Source: Bacteroidales bacterium
GTDB taxonomy: Bacteria; Bacteroidota; Bacteroidia; Bacteroidales; Prolixibacteraceae
Direction: 5' to 3'
DNA length: 48,678 nt
NCBI GenBank assembly: GCA_012719495.1
Contig: JAAYAG010000125.1
Span: 1-48,678 of the forward strand
The stretch's first letter is position 1, and every line of letters starts with the position of its first letter. The notes under the pieces were generated by a model. It did not search any database and had not been told where the DNA came from. It was given only the letters and a program-made list of their open reading frames with translations. A program made the translations under genes and the position numbers. Positions 24,645 through 32,548 of this stretch are shown in pieces.

Positions 24645-25238
24645 TTAAATCTTATTAGTCCATGTTGTTTTTTCTGAAGCAGTGAAATCACCTTTTATAA
24701 GATAAGGATCATTGGCCTGAACACGACGAATAGCATCTGACGGGCAAACCCTTGCAATGGCGCATTCATTACAATTGTCGCACAAGTCGTGACGGATTTG
24801 CAAATGCAGTGAACCATTGCCAAACGAGGTGCAACCTTTTACGCATTTGCCACAACCGATGCAAAGTTCTTCATTGATAATGTATTCAAAATAAGGTTCT
24901 TCAATAAACTTGCGTTCAATAGCCGCTGTGGGGCAAAGCTGATTTTCGGCTCCGGTGTTGAGGTCGGTAACGCCCGGTTTAAAGTAGCCGCCGCACAGAT
25001 CGCAGTAACCGCACAGGTCGTAGGCATGAACGCATTTCACCGCCGACTCGCTCAGCACACAGTCGGTAGCACAGCGCCCGCACTGGGTACATTTGAAAGG
25101 GTCGATCTGCCAAACTGTTCCCCCGGCTCGCGAGTTTTGCGCGGCAATTCCTGCAAGTCCAAGTACACCAAAAGCAAGTGAGAAACGAGCCCCTGTAGCC
25201 AGAAAATCACGACGGTTATATTTTTTTTCTTCCCCCAT
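24645..25238 (-). CDS. Tat-type exported ferredoxin (NapG/NapF-like)
   Basis: This 197-aa protein has a twin-arginine signal (NRRDFLATG, residues about 8-16, followed by a hydrophobic stretch). Four cysteine-rich clusters follow: CTQCGRCATDC, CGYCDLCGG, CIGCGKCVKGC and CDNCNECAIARVCP. It should carry several [4Fe-4S] centres and be exported folded. Start Met at 25238 is favoured over 25244 because it gives the shorter n-region. In NapGH-type pairs this protein meets the membrane polyferredoxin encoded next to it, so electron transfer to or from periplasmic partners is expected. Confidence 0.82.
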   Translation of the reverse strand: MGEEKKYNRRDFLATGARFSLAFGVLGLAGIAAQNSRAGGTVWQIDPFKCTQCGRCATDCVLSESAVKCVHAYDLCGYCDLCGGYFKPGVTDLNTGAENQLCPTAAIERKFIEEPYFEYIINEELCIGCGKCVKGCTSFGNGSLHLQIRHDLCDNCNECAIARVCPSDAIRRVQANDPYLIKGDFTASEKTTWTNKI

Positions 25239-25286
25239 GCCCAATTGCTTCTATTGTATAATAATTCTCATTTACTATAGGACAGA

Positions 25287-25478
25287 CTAATTATCTTTTA
25301 TTGTGCAATTTCTTCTTTTATTGCAACTTCTGCATAATTTGTCGTTGGTGCATACTTCTTGGTTGTTTATATTTCTTTTTGATACAAGAAATCCGGCCAG
25401 TAACACTAACAAAGCAGCTAAACCATAGCGTGCTGCAATGGTGAAAAATTCTTTACGGCTTAGTTTCTTGTTAATCAT
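25287..25478 (-). CDS. Small anchored protein with cysteine-rich tail
   Basis: This 63-aa protein begins with SRKEFFTIAARYGLAALLVL, a twin-arginine-like signal in which the second arginine is lysine, followed by a membrane anchor (about residues 16-31). The tail has four cysteines in CTNDKLCRSCNKRRNC. I do not know a family. It lies 42 bases before the Tat-type ferredoxin and is the first gene of the redox operon. The four-cysteine tail could bind one iron-sulfur cluster or zinc. The octamer tandem repeat lies 14-53 bases before its start codon. Confidence 0.55.
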   Translation of the reverse strand: MINKKLSRKEFFTIAARYGLAALLVLLAGFLVSKRNINNQEVCTNDKLCRSCNKRRNCTIKDN

Positions 25479-25491
25479 TTCTATTTTATAT

Positions 25492-25531
25492 AATTCAGTA
25501 ATTCAGTAATTCAGTAATTCAGTAATTCAGT
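25492..25531. repeat. Five tandem copies of the octamer AATTCAGT
   Basis: The unit AATTCAGT repeats five times without a mismatch. It lies just upstream of the 63-aa redox gene and 6 bases after the galE stop. A unit of 8 is close to, but not at, a helical turn, so copy-number slippage would change promoter or leader spacing without touching any reading frame. Confidence 0.9.
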
Positions 25532-25537
25532 AATATA

Positions 25538-26566
25538 TCATTTTATTCCCCGTATATTTTTCTCCCATTTCCACGCCGAGAGTAACGTTTCTTCCAGACT
25601 ACTTTGGGCTTTCCAGCCAAGAACTTGGTTCGCAAGCGTTGTATCGGCATAAACGGCAACAATATCCCCTTCGCGGCGACCAACAACTTGTCGGTTAACC
25701 GCAACTTGGTTAACTTTCTCGAAAGTATTCACTAATTCCATCACGCTTAGTCCACGTCCTGTACCTACGTTGAATACTTCGTAATTTGTTTCTGCTTTTT
25801 GTTCAACCAGCCGGTTAATGGCACAAACATGCGCTTTGGCTAAATCTACAACGTGAATATAATCACGAATACAAGTGCCGTCGGGGGTGTTGTAATCATC
25901 TCCATAAATGCTGAGTTTTTCACGTATTCCGGCAGCGGTTTGGGTGATGAATGGCACTAGGTTCGCAGGCACACCAATAGGTAATTCACCAATAAGTGCC
26001 GAACGATGGGCTCCAATTGGGTTAAAGTATCGGAGAGAAATTGCACTTAACTGTGGGGTGACTTTTAAGGTATCACGAATTATTTCTTCGCAAATTTGTT
26101 TCGTATTGCCATAAGGCGAACTGGCTTCTTTTATTGGCGATTTTTCGGTTACTGGCAATGCATCGGGTTCTCCGTATACTGTACACGATGACGAAAATAC
26201 TAGATTTCGGACAGCAAAATTTTGCATACTTTCCAAAATGTTTACCAAAGAAACCATGTTATTCCGATAGTATAATAAGGGCTTTTGAACCGATTCGCCT
26301 ACGGCTTTACTGGCCGCAAAATGTATTATGGCATCGATGTTTTTGTGAGATTCAAAAAAACGGGTTAAGCGGGCTTGGTCTGTTAAGTCGAATTGTTCAA
26401 AAATGGGTTTAACCCCGGTTATCTCAGCAATTCCTTTCAGCACTTCGGCCGACGAGTTTGAGAGATTATCAATAATTATTGCTTCGTATCCTTCATTGAT
26501 TAGTTCAACAACGGTATGTGATCCAATGTAACCGGTACCTCCGGTGACTACTATTTTACCTTTCAT
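25538..26566 (-). CDS. galE: UDP-glucose 4-epimerase
   Basis: GalE interconverts UDP-glucose and UDP-galactose. The 342-aa protein is full length. It shows the NAD motif GGTGYIGSH (residues 8-16), HFAASKAVGES, the SSSCTVYG segment, the YGNTK Tyr-Lys catalytic pair, and the IRDYIHVVDLA signature. It stands alone on the minus strand, with 380 bases upstream before the pgk stop. It can serve galactose catabolism or surface-sugar synthesis; the neighbours do not decide between them. Confidence 0.94.
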   Translation of the reverse strand: MKGKIVVTGGTGYIGSHTVVELINEGYEAIIIDNLSNSSAEVLKGIAEITGVKPIFEQFDLTDQARLTRFFESHKNIDAIIHFAASKAVGESVQKPLLYYRNNMVSLVNILESMQNFAVRNLVFSSSCTVYGEPDALPVTEKSPIKEASSPYGNTKQICEEIIRDTLKVTPQLSAISLRYFNPIGAHRSALIGELPIGVPANLVPFITQTAAGIREKLSIYGDDYNTPDGTCIRDYIHVVDLAKAHVCAINRLVEQKAETNYEVFNVGTGRGLSVMELVNTFEKVNQVAVNRQVVGRREGDIVAVYADTTLANQVLGWKAQSSLEETLLSAWKWEKNIRGIK

Positions 26567-26947
26567 TACTTTTTATTTATTGTACGCCACTAAATTACGC
26601 AATAATCCAATTTTACTGCCATAAGCAGCTATTTAAGTTTTTGTTGTCCAATGCCGAAGTGCAATTGAATATCATACTATTTCATGCACATATATTGTAT
26701 TAACCGACATTTGTTTTAGTTCAAGGTTTTTGTTTACTATTCAGCGTGTTGAAATTCAATAAAACCGATTAAAAAACTCGGTCCTAAAGATCGTTTTTTT
26801 TGAAAAATGGGGTTGTTAAATTGATGTAAAAATTCCTTTGTTGAAAATGATTTGTATTTTGAAAATGTGTCGAATGATATTTTGGTTAACTTAAAAAAGA
26901 AACCCCGGAGGGAAATTCCGGGGTTGTATGTTATAAAAATATAATCG
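26567..26947. other. Intergenic region between pgk and galE
   Basis: This 381-base gap contains the pgk terminator (26891-26925). The rest is AT-rich with no convincing gene. A minus-strand frame of 108 codons crosses it and enters pgk, but it has no domain and is taken as a shadow. No TAnnTTTG box for galE was found. Confidence 0.5.
26891..26925 (-). terminator. Intrinsic terminator of pgk
   Basis: Arms AACCCCGGA (26901-26909) and TCCGGGGTT (26917-26925) form a GC-rich stem. Read on the minus strand it is followed by TTCTTTTTT. It lies 22 bases after the pgk stop. Confidence 0.9.
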
Positions 26948-28138
26948 TTATTCTTTAACAGCTGCAATTCCCGGGAGTATACGTCCTTCAAGGTATTCGA
27001 GCAAAGCGCCACCGGCAGTTGAAATGTATGAAACGCCTTCGGCAAGATCGAACTTGTTGACACAAGCTACTGAGTCTCCACCGCCTACAAGTGAGAATGC
27101 TCCTTTTTTAGTAGCAGTAACAATAGCATTACCAGCAGCACGTGAACCAGCTTCAAATTTTTCGAATTCGAAAACGCCAACAGGTCCGTTCCACAGAATA
27201 GTTCCCGATTCTTCGATTACTTTCTGCATGTCTTTAATGCTTTCTGGGCCAGCATCCAATCCCAACCATCCTTCAGGAATGTTGTTGGCATCGCAAATCT
27301 GAGTATTTGCATCGGCAGAGAAAGCATCTCCAGCAACAACATCATGAGCCATAATAATTTTTACCCCTTTTTCAGCCGCAATTTTTTCAATGCGGAGTGC
27401 TGTTTCAAGGAAGTCATCTTCGCAAAGCGAGCTGCCAATTTTTCCACCGTGGGCTTTTACGAAAGTGAATGTCATACCACCACCAATGATCAGGTTATCA
27501 ACCTTATCGAGCATATTTTCGATGATAGTGATTTTCGAAGAAACTTTTGCACCACCCATGATGGCTGTAAAAGGCCGTTTGGGTGATTCAAGCACCTTTG
27601 AAAGGCTATCTAATTCACTTTCGATAAGATATCCAAACATTTTGTCATTTGGGAAAAATTTGGCGATAACTGCTGTAGATGCGTGGGCACGGTGAGCAGT
27701 ACCAAAGGCATCGTTAATCCAGCAATCCCCATTTTCAGCTAATTTACCGGCAAAAGCTTCATCACCTTTTTCTTCTTCTTTATAGAAACGAAGGTTTTCG
27801 AGGATTAAAACTTCACCAGGAAGCAATTCTTTAGCAATTTTTTTGGTTTCTTCACCGATACAATCGTTGGCAAATTTTACATTAACACCAAGTAATTTAG
27901 ACAGATGGTCAACCAAATGGCGCAATGAATATTTGTCGGTTGGGCCTTCTTTTGGGCGGCCAAGGTGCGACATAATTATTGGTGAACCTCCCTTTTCGAT
28001 CACTTTTTTGATTGTGGGTATGGCCGCGCGGATACGGGTATCGTCGGTAATTTCAAAATTCTCGTTCAGTGGTACGTTAAAATCAACCCTGATGAGTGCT
28101 TTTTTCCCTTTAAAATCGTAGTTGTTAATTGTTTGCAT
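26948..28138 (-). CDS. pgk: Phosphoglycerate kinase
   Basis: Pgk transfers the phosphate of 1,3-bisphosphoglycerate to ADP in glycolysis and works in reverse in gluconeogenesis. The 396-aa protein is complete. It has the N-terminal RVDFNVPLN (residues 17-25), the SHLGRPK substrate loop (58-64), and the C-terminal nucleotide-binding GGGDSVA near residue 350. Transcription is monocistronic, from a -7 box at 28169-28176 to a clear terminator at 26891-26925. Confidence 0.97.
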   Translation of the reverse strand: MQTINNYDFKGKKALIRVDFNVPLNENFEITDDTRIRAAIPTIKKVIEKGGSPIIMSHLGRPKEGPTDKYSLRHLVDHLSKLLGVNVKFANDCIGEETKKIAKELLPGEVLILENLRFYKEEEKGDEAFAGKLAENGDCWINDAFGTAHRAHASTAVIAKFFPNDKMFGYLIESELDSLSKVLESPKRPFTAIMGGAKVSSKITIIENMLDKVDNLIIGGGMTFTFVKAHGGKIGSSLCEDDFLETALRIEKIAAEKGVKIIMAHDVVAGDAFSADANTQICDANNIPEGWLGLDAGPESIKDMQKVIEESGTILWNGPVGVFEFEKFEAGSRAAGNAIVTATKKGAFSLVGGGDSVACVNKFDLAEGVSYISTAGGALLEYLEGRILPGIAAVKE

Positions 28139-28168
28139 TTTCTTAATGAATTAAGTTTGAATTGGTTT

Positions 28169-28176
28169 CAAAGATA
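28169..28176 (-). promoter_or_regulatory. Promoter -7 box for pgk
   Basis: TATCTTTG on the minus strand matches TAnnTTTG. TTTC lies 18 bases upstream (28195-28198). The box is 30 bases before the pgk start. Confidence 0.65.
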
Positions 28177-28249
28177 CGAATTTCAAAAAACATTGAAATT
28201 ATTTGACGATTTAAATTGACTTAGTTAATAATTGGTTCAGGAATACAAA

Positions 28250-28280
28250 ATAAAAACCCGGAATTGTTGAAATTCCGGGT
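28250..28280 (-). terminator. Intrinsic terminator upstream of pgk, minus strand
   Basis: A perfect 10-bp stem, ACCCGGAATT (28256-28265) with AATTCCGGGT (28271-28280), has a five-base loop. On the minus strand it runs into TTTTTATTTT. It would end transcripts that come from the 28.3-28.7 kb region before they reach pgk. Confidence 0.85.
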
Positions 28281-28461
28281 GTGTGCTTGTTACAATATTC
28301 CCATCAAAATTGCTTAACTTCAGTCCCCAAAACATACTTCAAATCAATTCAATGTTATTGTTAACAACTTGCACAGTTTATTTTTCAGATTTAGTTTTCA
28401 AAAAGTATAAAATTCAGTATACTGAAAAAATGCTTATACATTGAAATTACATGTTAACTTA

Positions 28462-28483
28462 CAAAAAAAAAGCCTCAAAGAGG
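28462..28483 (-). terminator. Intrinsic terminator of the 29-codon gene
   Basis: The stem GCCTC-AAA-GAGGC (28471-28483) is followed on the minus strand by nine T residues (28462-28470). It lies about 55 bases after the stop codon of the 29-codon gene. Confidence 0.82.
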
Positions 28484-28538
28484 CAAATGCTCGATAATCA
28501 TCCCTTTGGATTTACGGCTAATATAAAAGATCAATAGA

Positions 28539-28628
28539 TTAAATTGTTCTTTGGCGTTTTGCTTCCGAGATAAAGGCAATACCAACAGCAACTAAAAAAA
28601 TGAAAAGCGCGATTCCTATGTATAACAT
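28539..28628 (-). CDS. 29-aa single-span membrane peptide
   Basis: An ATG at 28628 opens 29 codons. They encode an N-terminal hydrophobic helix, MLYIGIALFIFLVAVGIAF, then a short charged tail, SEAKRQRT. The shape is that of tiny inner-membrane subunits such as KdpF or CydX, which stabilise larger complexes, but no such partner lies nearby. The frame is supported by its own -7 box (28658-28665), by a terminator (28462-28483), and by the operator-like repeats upstream. The positively charged tail would stay in the cytoplasm. Translation is not proven, but a transcript with these signals is likely. Confidence 0.6.
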   Translation of the reverse strand: MLYIGIALFIFLVAVGIAFISEAKRQRTI

Positions 28629-28657
28629 GACAATAGTTTTATAGTGGTTAACGAGAA

Positions 28658-28665
28658 CAAAAATA
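28658..28665 (-). promoter_or_regulatory. Promoter -7 box for the 29-aa peptide gene
   Basis: TATTTTTG on the minus strand matches TAnnTTTG, and TTTC lies 18 bases upstream (28684-28687). It is 30 bases before the start codon. Confidence 0.6.
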
Positions 28666-28722
28666 TAGTAAAAAACTTATGTCGAAAGGGGCTATATGCC
28701 GGCTTTTTACGAACAGTCATTA

Positions 28723-28755
28723 TTCGTTGACGAACGTATTATATTTGTTGACGAA
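28723..28755. promoter_or_regulatory. Tandem operator-like repeats, two helical turns apart
   Basis: TTCGTTGACGAA (28723-28734) is an interrupted palindrome (TTCGT-TG-ACGAA). TTTGTTGACGAA (28744-28755) is a copy with one change. Their 21-base spacing puts both on the same face of the helix. They lie about 60-90 bases upstream of the small-peptide promoter and could bind an activator or repressor. The regulator is unknown. Confidence 0.55.
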
Positions 28756-28900
28756 TGAATAATATGATTGGTTTTATTCAAAAGTTAAGATAAGCATATT
28801 TCGTTGCAAAGAGTATTGGCCAGTAAATAATACTTTGCCTTGATTTTCTTAGCTCTTTTCTTGTGAGTTACAACAATGCCACCAGTAGAAGTTGTAGCTA

Positions 28901-30502
28901 TTATTTTCGGGCAAGGGCTCCTGTAGGGCATGCATCTGCAACTTTTAAGGCGATGTTCCTCAGCCCTTCGTTGATGCTTTCGCTAAAGGGTACACCAATT
29001 TCAACATCGAAACCTCGGCCAATGAACGTAAATCCGTATTTTTCCTGATGTTTAGCAGTAATCCGGACACATATCCCGCATTTTATGCATTTTTCTGGTT
29101 CATACACAATTGACTCATGGTATTGTTTTCTCACAGGCTTACGTTCTTCATACGAAAAACGTTTCTGAACAGCATTATATTGATCTGAGTATTCTCTTAG
29201 TTTACAGTTGGTTGATTTTCGACAATCGCAATGCATACAACGGGCTGCTTCTTGTTTAACTTCATCAAGGCTAAGTCCATGCAGAAAGCCATTTCGTGGT
29301 TCAATCCGATTTATTTCAACTGATTCGCTCAAGTATTCAGAATACTCAGAGGCAAACAGTTTTCCAAATTTAGAATTGAACCTCATTGGTTGACCAATAA
29401 TGGGCTGTTTATTAATCACTTGCCAAATACTTGTAGCGGCTTCCTTTCCTTGGGCAAGCGATCGTATAGCTAATTTTGAAGTTCGCAAAACACTTCCGGC
29501 TGCAAATACATTTTCTATAGTTGTTTGAAATGTATCTTCGTTGGCTTTCAACCCCTTAAAGAACCATTCAATACCCCAGTATTTCAGTTCTTCGGTTATA
29601 TTTCCGGTAGCGATAAGGACTGCATTATAGTCTTGCTGAATTTTGGCAAATGTATCTTTGTTGATTTCAGTATTCAATTGGAAATGAACACCAAGCGCTG
29701 CAATAGCTTGAATCTCGCGATTGAGCACTTCTCGGGGCAATTTTTCCTCCGCAATTTCGGTACGCAACATTCCTCCAGCTTCACTGGCTTTATCGAATAC
29801 AACACACTGAACTCCTTTTAGTTGAAGATAATATGCGGCTGACAATCCGGCCGGACCGCTTCCTATGATAGCTACCTTGTGCCCTGTGTCGGGCAATGGT
29901 TTTTCTGTGTATTGTCCGTGATCGCCGGCAAATCTTTTCAGAAGGCAAATAGACACTGCCCCGTCAATTGGTTTTCTTCGGCAGGCTCCTTCGCATGGAG
30001 CCGGGCAGATGTGCCCCAACACAGAAGGAAGGGGTATGTTTTGTTTCACTACCTCTAACGCCTCGTTAAATTTTCCGGCTGCCAGTAAACGATTCATTAT
30101 TGGTATGTCCATGTGGGCCGGGCAAGCTATGGTGCAAGGGGCTTCGCAATCGCCAACATGGTCTGAAAGAAGTAACTCTAGGCCTGTTTGGCGGGCTTCC
30201 TGAATTTCTTCATCGAAGGTAGTTATGTCCATTCCTTCGTCAGCGGCAATTGAGCATGAAGGAATTAACTTTTGGTTTCGATTGTTTTTTACCAAGCAGA
30301 TCATGCATGAGTTAAAGTGTTCAACCTCCGAGTTATGACAAAGGGTTGGGATGCTCAGTCCCAGCTTTTCTGCGGCCATGAGCAAGGTGGTACCAGAGTC
30401 AACTTGAGTAGTTATCCCGTTGATCTTTAACGTTATTTTCCCTGATCTTTGTATTGCCTGATCCTTGTTTTTTTCTACATTTGAAGATGGATTTTCTGCC
30501 AT
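28901..30502 (-). CDS. GltD-like iron-sulfur flavoprotein lacking the NADPH domain
   Basis: The order of domains in this 533-aa protein is as follows. A 2Fe-2S ferredoxin-like domain (residues 20-100; C55, C66, C69, C83) comes first. The GltD-type [4Fe-4S] region follows (C119, C123, C127; ICPAPCEGACRR near 166-176), then an FAD-binding motif GSGPAGL (214-220) and a C-terminal ferredoxin-like part (CMHCDC, CIKCGIC, DACPTGAL). The usual GltD NADPH-binding block with its GGGxTAxD motif is missing: the chain passes from the FAD domain straight to NVFAAGS. It may therefore take electrons from a protein partner rather than NADPH. It is monocistronic with a -7 box at 30525-30532. Confidence 0.78.
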   Translation of the reverse strand: MAENPSSNVEKNKDQAIQRSGKITLKINGITTQVDSGTTLLMAAEKLGLSIPTLCHNSEVEHFNSCMICLVKNNRNQKLIPSCSIAADEGMDITTFDEEIQEARQTGLELLLSDHVGDCEAPCTIACPAHMDIPIMNRLLAAGKFNEALEVVKQNIPLPSVLGHICPAPCEGACRRKPIDGAVSICLLKRFAGDHGQYTEKPLPDTGHKVAIIGSGPAGLSAAYYLQLKGVQCVVFDKASEAGGMLRTEIAEEKLPREVLNREIQAIAALGVHFQLNTEINKDTFAKIQQDYNAVLIATGNITEELKYWGIEWFFKGLKANEDTFQTTIENVFAAGSVLRTSKLAIRSLAQGKEAATSIWQVINKQPIIGQPMRFNSKFGKLFASEYSEYLSESVEINRIEPRNGFLHGLSLDEVKQEAARCMHCDCRKSTNCKLREYSDQYNAVQKRFSYEERKPVRKQYHESIVYEPEKCIKCGICVRITAKHQEKYGFTFIGRGFDVEIGVPFSESINEGLRNIALKVADACPTGALARK

Positions 30503-30524
30503 AACTCCTGATATTATGATGCTT

Positions 30525-30532
30525 CAAAGATA
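30525..30532 (-). promoter_or_regulatory. Promoter -7 box for the GltD-like gene
   Basis: TATCTTTG on the minus strand matches TAnnTTTG and lies 22 bases before the start codon. No clear -33 element is seen. Confidence 0.5.
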
Positions 30533-30664
30533 AGCTTAAGAATTTATGTTGATGTTGATCTTATTTATAATAACAGGAATTTAACGGTAAAGCTGTAATT
30601 TTTTCTTTTCAGTGATTACTTATTAGAAAACCTAAAATTGTGAAACCTCTTAAATTGATCAACA

Positions 30665-31351
30665 ATGGAAACTATTCGTTATTTTCATCAGCCAACTATT
30701 AGTGAAAGCCTCGGGAACGGCTGGTATGTTTTGAAGAAACATTTTTGGTGGCTTCTTTTGGTGGTTATTATTACCAGCATTTTCGACGGCCCTTCAGCAA
30801 AATATACTTACGATTCAGATGGTTCGCTTCTAAAGGCAATTGGTGCCGCATCGCTACTTATTGGGTTTGGTACGCTTATATTTTTATTGGTACGACCAGT
30901 TGTTTCTTGGGGTGCTAAGCGCGTTTTTCTTCAATGTGCCCGGAATGAAAATCCCAACTTAAGCTATTTATTTGCTGGTTTTCAGCATAATTACTTCAAT
31001 ATAGTGCTTGCAAACTTATTACTGACCATTATTGTTGTGGCTGGTTTTCTGTTTCTGATTTTACCTGGAATATTTCTGGCAATCCGCTTAGCCTTTGTTC
31101 CTTATTTGGTTGTTGATAAGGAACTTGAACCTATGAAAGCAATTGAAACCAGTTGGAAAATGACCAGCGGATACGAATTTACAATCTTGGGTATGGCACT
31201 AATGAGCATCTTTATTATGATTATTGGCTTGATTTGCCTGATCGTGGGTATTTTCCCAGCAATTATTTGGATAAACTCATCATTTGCCAGTTTATATCAG
31301 GCTGTACTCAGTAAAATGGAAGAAAATTCAGAAGTTTCAATTGAAATTTAA
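30665..31351 (+). CDS. Polytopic membrane protein (YciC/DUF975-like)
   Basis: This 228-aa protein has about five membrane segments (residues 27-40, 55-75, 105-130, 170-195 and nearby). The pattern, with a central LPGIFLAIRLAFVPYLVVD motif and amphipathic turn followed by AIETSWKMTSG, is characteristic of the YciC/glycerophosphoryl-diesterase membrane-domain group. The function of this group is unknown. It is a lone gene on the plus strand, starting at ATG 30665, with no operon partner. Confidence 0.65.
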   Translation: METIRYFHQPTISESLGNGWYVLKKHFWWLLLVVIITSIFDGPSAKYTYDSDGSLLKAIGAASLLIGFGTLIFLLVRPVVSWGAKRVFLQCARNENPNLSYLFAGFQHNYFNIVLANLLLTIIVVAGFLFLILPGIFLAIRLAFVPYLVVDKELEPMKAIETSWKMTSGYEFTILGMALMSIFIMIIGLICLIVGIFPAIIWINSSFASLYQAVLSKMEENSEVSIEI

Positions 31352-31569
31352 TCTGTAATTAGGGCAATTAATTGTAAGAATTTTACTAGCAACGCTTTGC
31401 CTTAAAGAGATATACAAATGTCACAAATTTACCTTAACTTTTTTTGCAAGGTTAAGATTTTTTTAGCGTTTGAATTTTTTTCAATGATAACAAGTTCATC
31501 ATCAAAAACGGAAATTGAATAAGCAGTATTTTCCGGATATCATTCTACCCAAATAAAATCAGTATTACT

Positions 31570-32466
31570 ATGAAAATAAAAGAGTTGAGCAACAAACTGG
31601 TTGAGGCATATTCTGATCAAAACCTTAATAAAATTACCCTAACCTTACTAAACCTATACAGGGAGCAACAATATGCAAAATTGAATAAAATTGCAGAATT
31701 AATTGCAGATTTTGTGATTGTTGAAATTAACGATATCGGCAAAGGTTTTTCGAAATTGATGATGCTTTACCATCCCGACAGAGGCGATGCTCACCGCAAA
31801 GAAATTGTTGATTTGGAGAAAAAGGGTGATTACGACGGGCTGCTCGGGCTCTCTCATATTTTCAAATTGATGCGGGTTGATGAAATCGCCGAACGTCTGG
31901 AAAGCTACGAAGATATTGATTACTCTCCTGTTTATGAGTGGGATTGGGGCAGCAAGGCTGATTCTTTTTCGGTTAAAGACGAAGAGCCGGAAAAAGATTT
32001 TAAAGCAAGAAAAAAACATTCTCCAAGGGTGTATTCTTTTTATGATGCATTTCGGATCAGGATTTTTGGTAACACTAAAACAGAAATCCCTTATTACTAT
32101 TTCGACGACATTGATGAGATCGAACTTTCTGAGTCGGCAATCGATAGCCTTGATGGAATAGAACGTTGCAGGCATGCAGTGACAGTCGATCTGTCTGGTA
32201 ATAAAATATTGGATTTGAATGAATTATGGGGACTATCGCTTATTGAAGAGCTCAACCTTTCGGGGAATTGTATCGAACTTATCGATAGCCTGTCAAACCT
32301 TACAAATCTGCGGTATCTCAATCTGTCGGACAACAAAGTAAGTGACCTGAGCCCGCTTTTCGACCTTGGAAAGCTAGAAATGGTCATTCTACACGGAAAT
32401 CCGGTGAACCGGAAACAAATTGAGGAATTAGAAGAACTTGGTGTTGAGGTAGAATGGAGTAATTGA
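31570..32466 (+). CDS. J-domain-like plus leucine-rich-repeat protein
   Basis: This 298-aa cytoplasmic protein has a helical N-terminal region with FSKLMMLYHPDRGD; H68-P69-D70 is the HPD signature of J-domains that stimulate Hsp70. A linker rich in charged residues follows (about 115-150). The C-terminus holds four leucine-rich repeats (about 180-290; VDLSGNKI, LNLSGNCI, LNLSDNKV and ILHGNPV). This would join a chaperone-recruiting module to a protein-binding module. The J-domain lacks a textbook helix I, so the call is tentative, while the LRR call is strong. No signal peptide is present. Confidence 0.65.
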   Translation: MKIKELSNKLVEAYSDQNLNKITLTLLNLYREQQYAKLNKIAELIADFVIVEINDIGKGFSKLMMLYHPDRGDAHRKEIVDLEKKGDYDGLLGLSHIFKLMRVDEIAERLESYEDIDYSPVYEWDWGSKADSFSVKDEEPEKDFKARKKHSPRVYSFYDAFRIRIFGNTKTEIPYYYFDDIDEIELSESAIDSLDGIERCRHAVTVDLSGNKILDLNELWGLSLIEELNLSGNCIELIDSLSNLTNLRYLNLSDNKVSDLSPLFDLGKLEMVILHGNPVNRKQIEELEELGVEVEWSN

Positions 32467-32548
32467 ATAATTAGTTGTGTTCAATGTTTCATTAAAAGGT
32501 ATTCTACAAATACCTGAGTCACGGTTTTTCGCTTATGTTGTTGAAATA

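Larger units (their letters stand above)
28139..28900. other. Long spacer with a small gene and regulatory signals
   Basis: This 762-base spacer contains the pgk promoter, two minus-strand hairpin terminators (28250-28280 and 28462-28483), a 29-codon membrane-peptide gene with a promoter, and two tandem operator-like repeats (28723-28755). A further imperfect hairpin without a T-tract lies at 28806-28838. The 28290-28460 stretch shows no convincing gene; the second terminator there may close read-through or an untranslated RNA. Confidence 0.6.

Noticed and set aside
25492-25531. Possible CRISPR-like array
   Set aside because: Units are 8 bases with no spacers; it is a simple tandem repeat. 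No CRISPR array or cas gene was seen in the window.
26737-27063. 108-codon minus-strand frame between galE and pgk
   Set aside because: It runs through the pgk terminator and into the pgk coding end in another frame and shows no recognisable domain.
28290-28460. Short minus-strand frames of 16 and 40 codons
   Set aside because: The longer one runs through a terminator hairpin; neither has promoter support or recognisable features.
28806-28838. Hairpin after the GltD-like gene as terminator
   Set aside because: The stem is imperfect and no T-tract follows on the minus strand.
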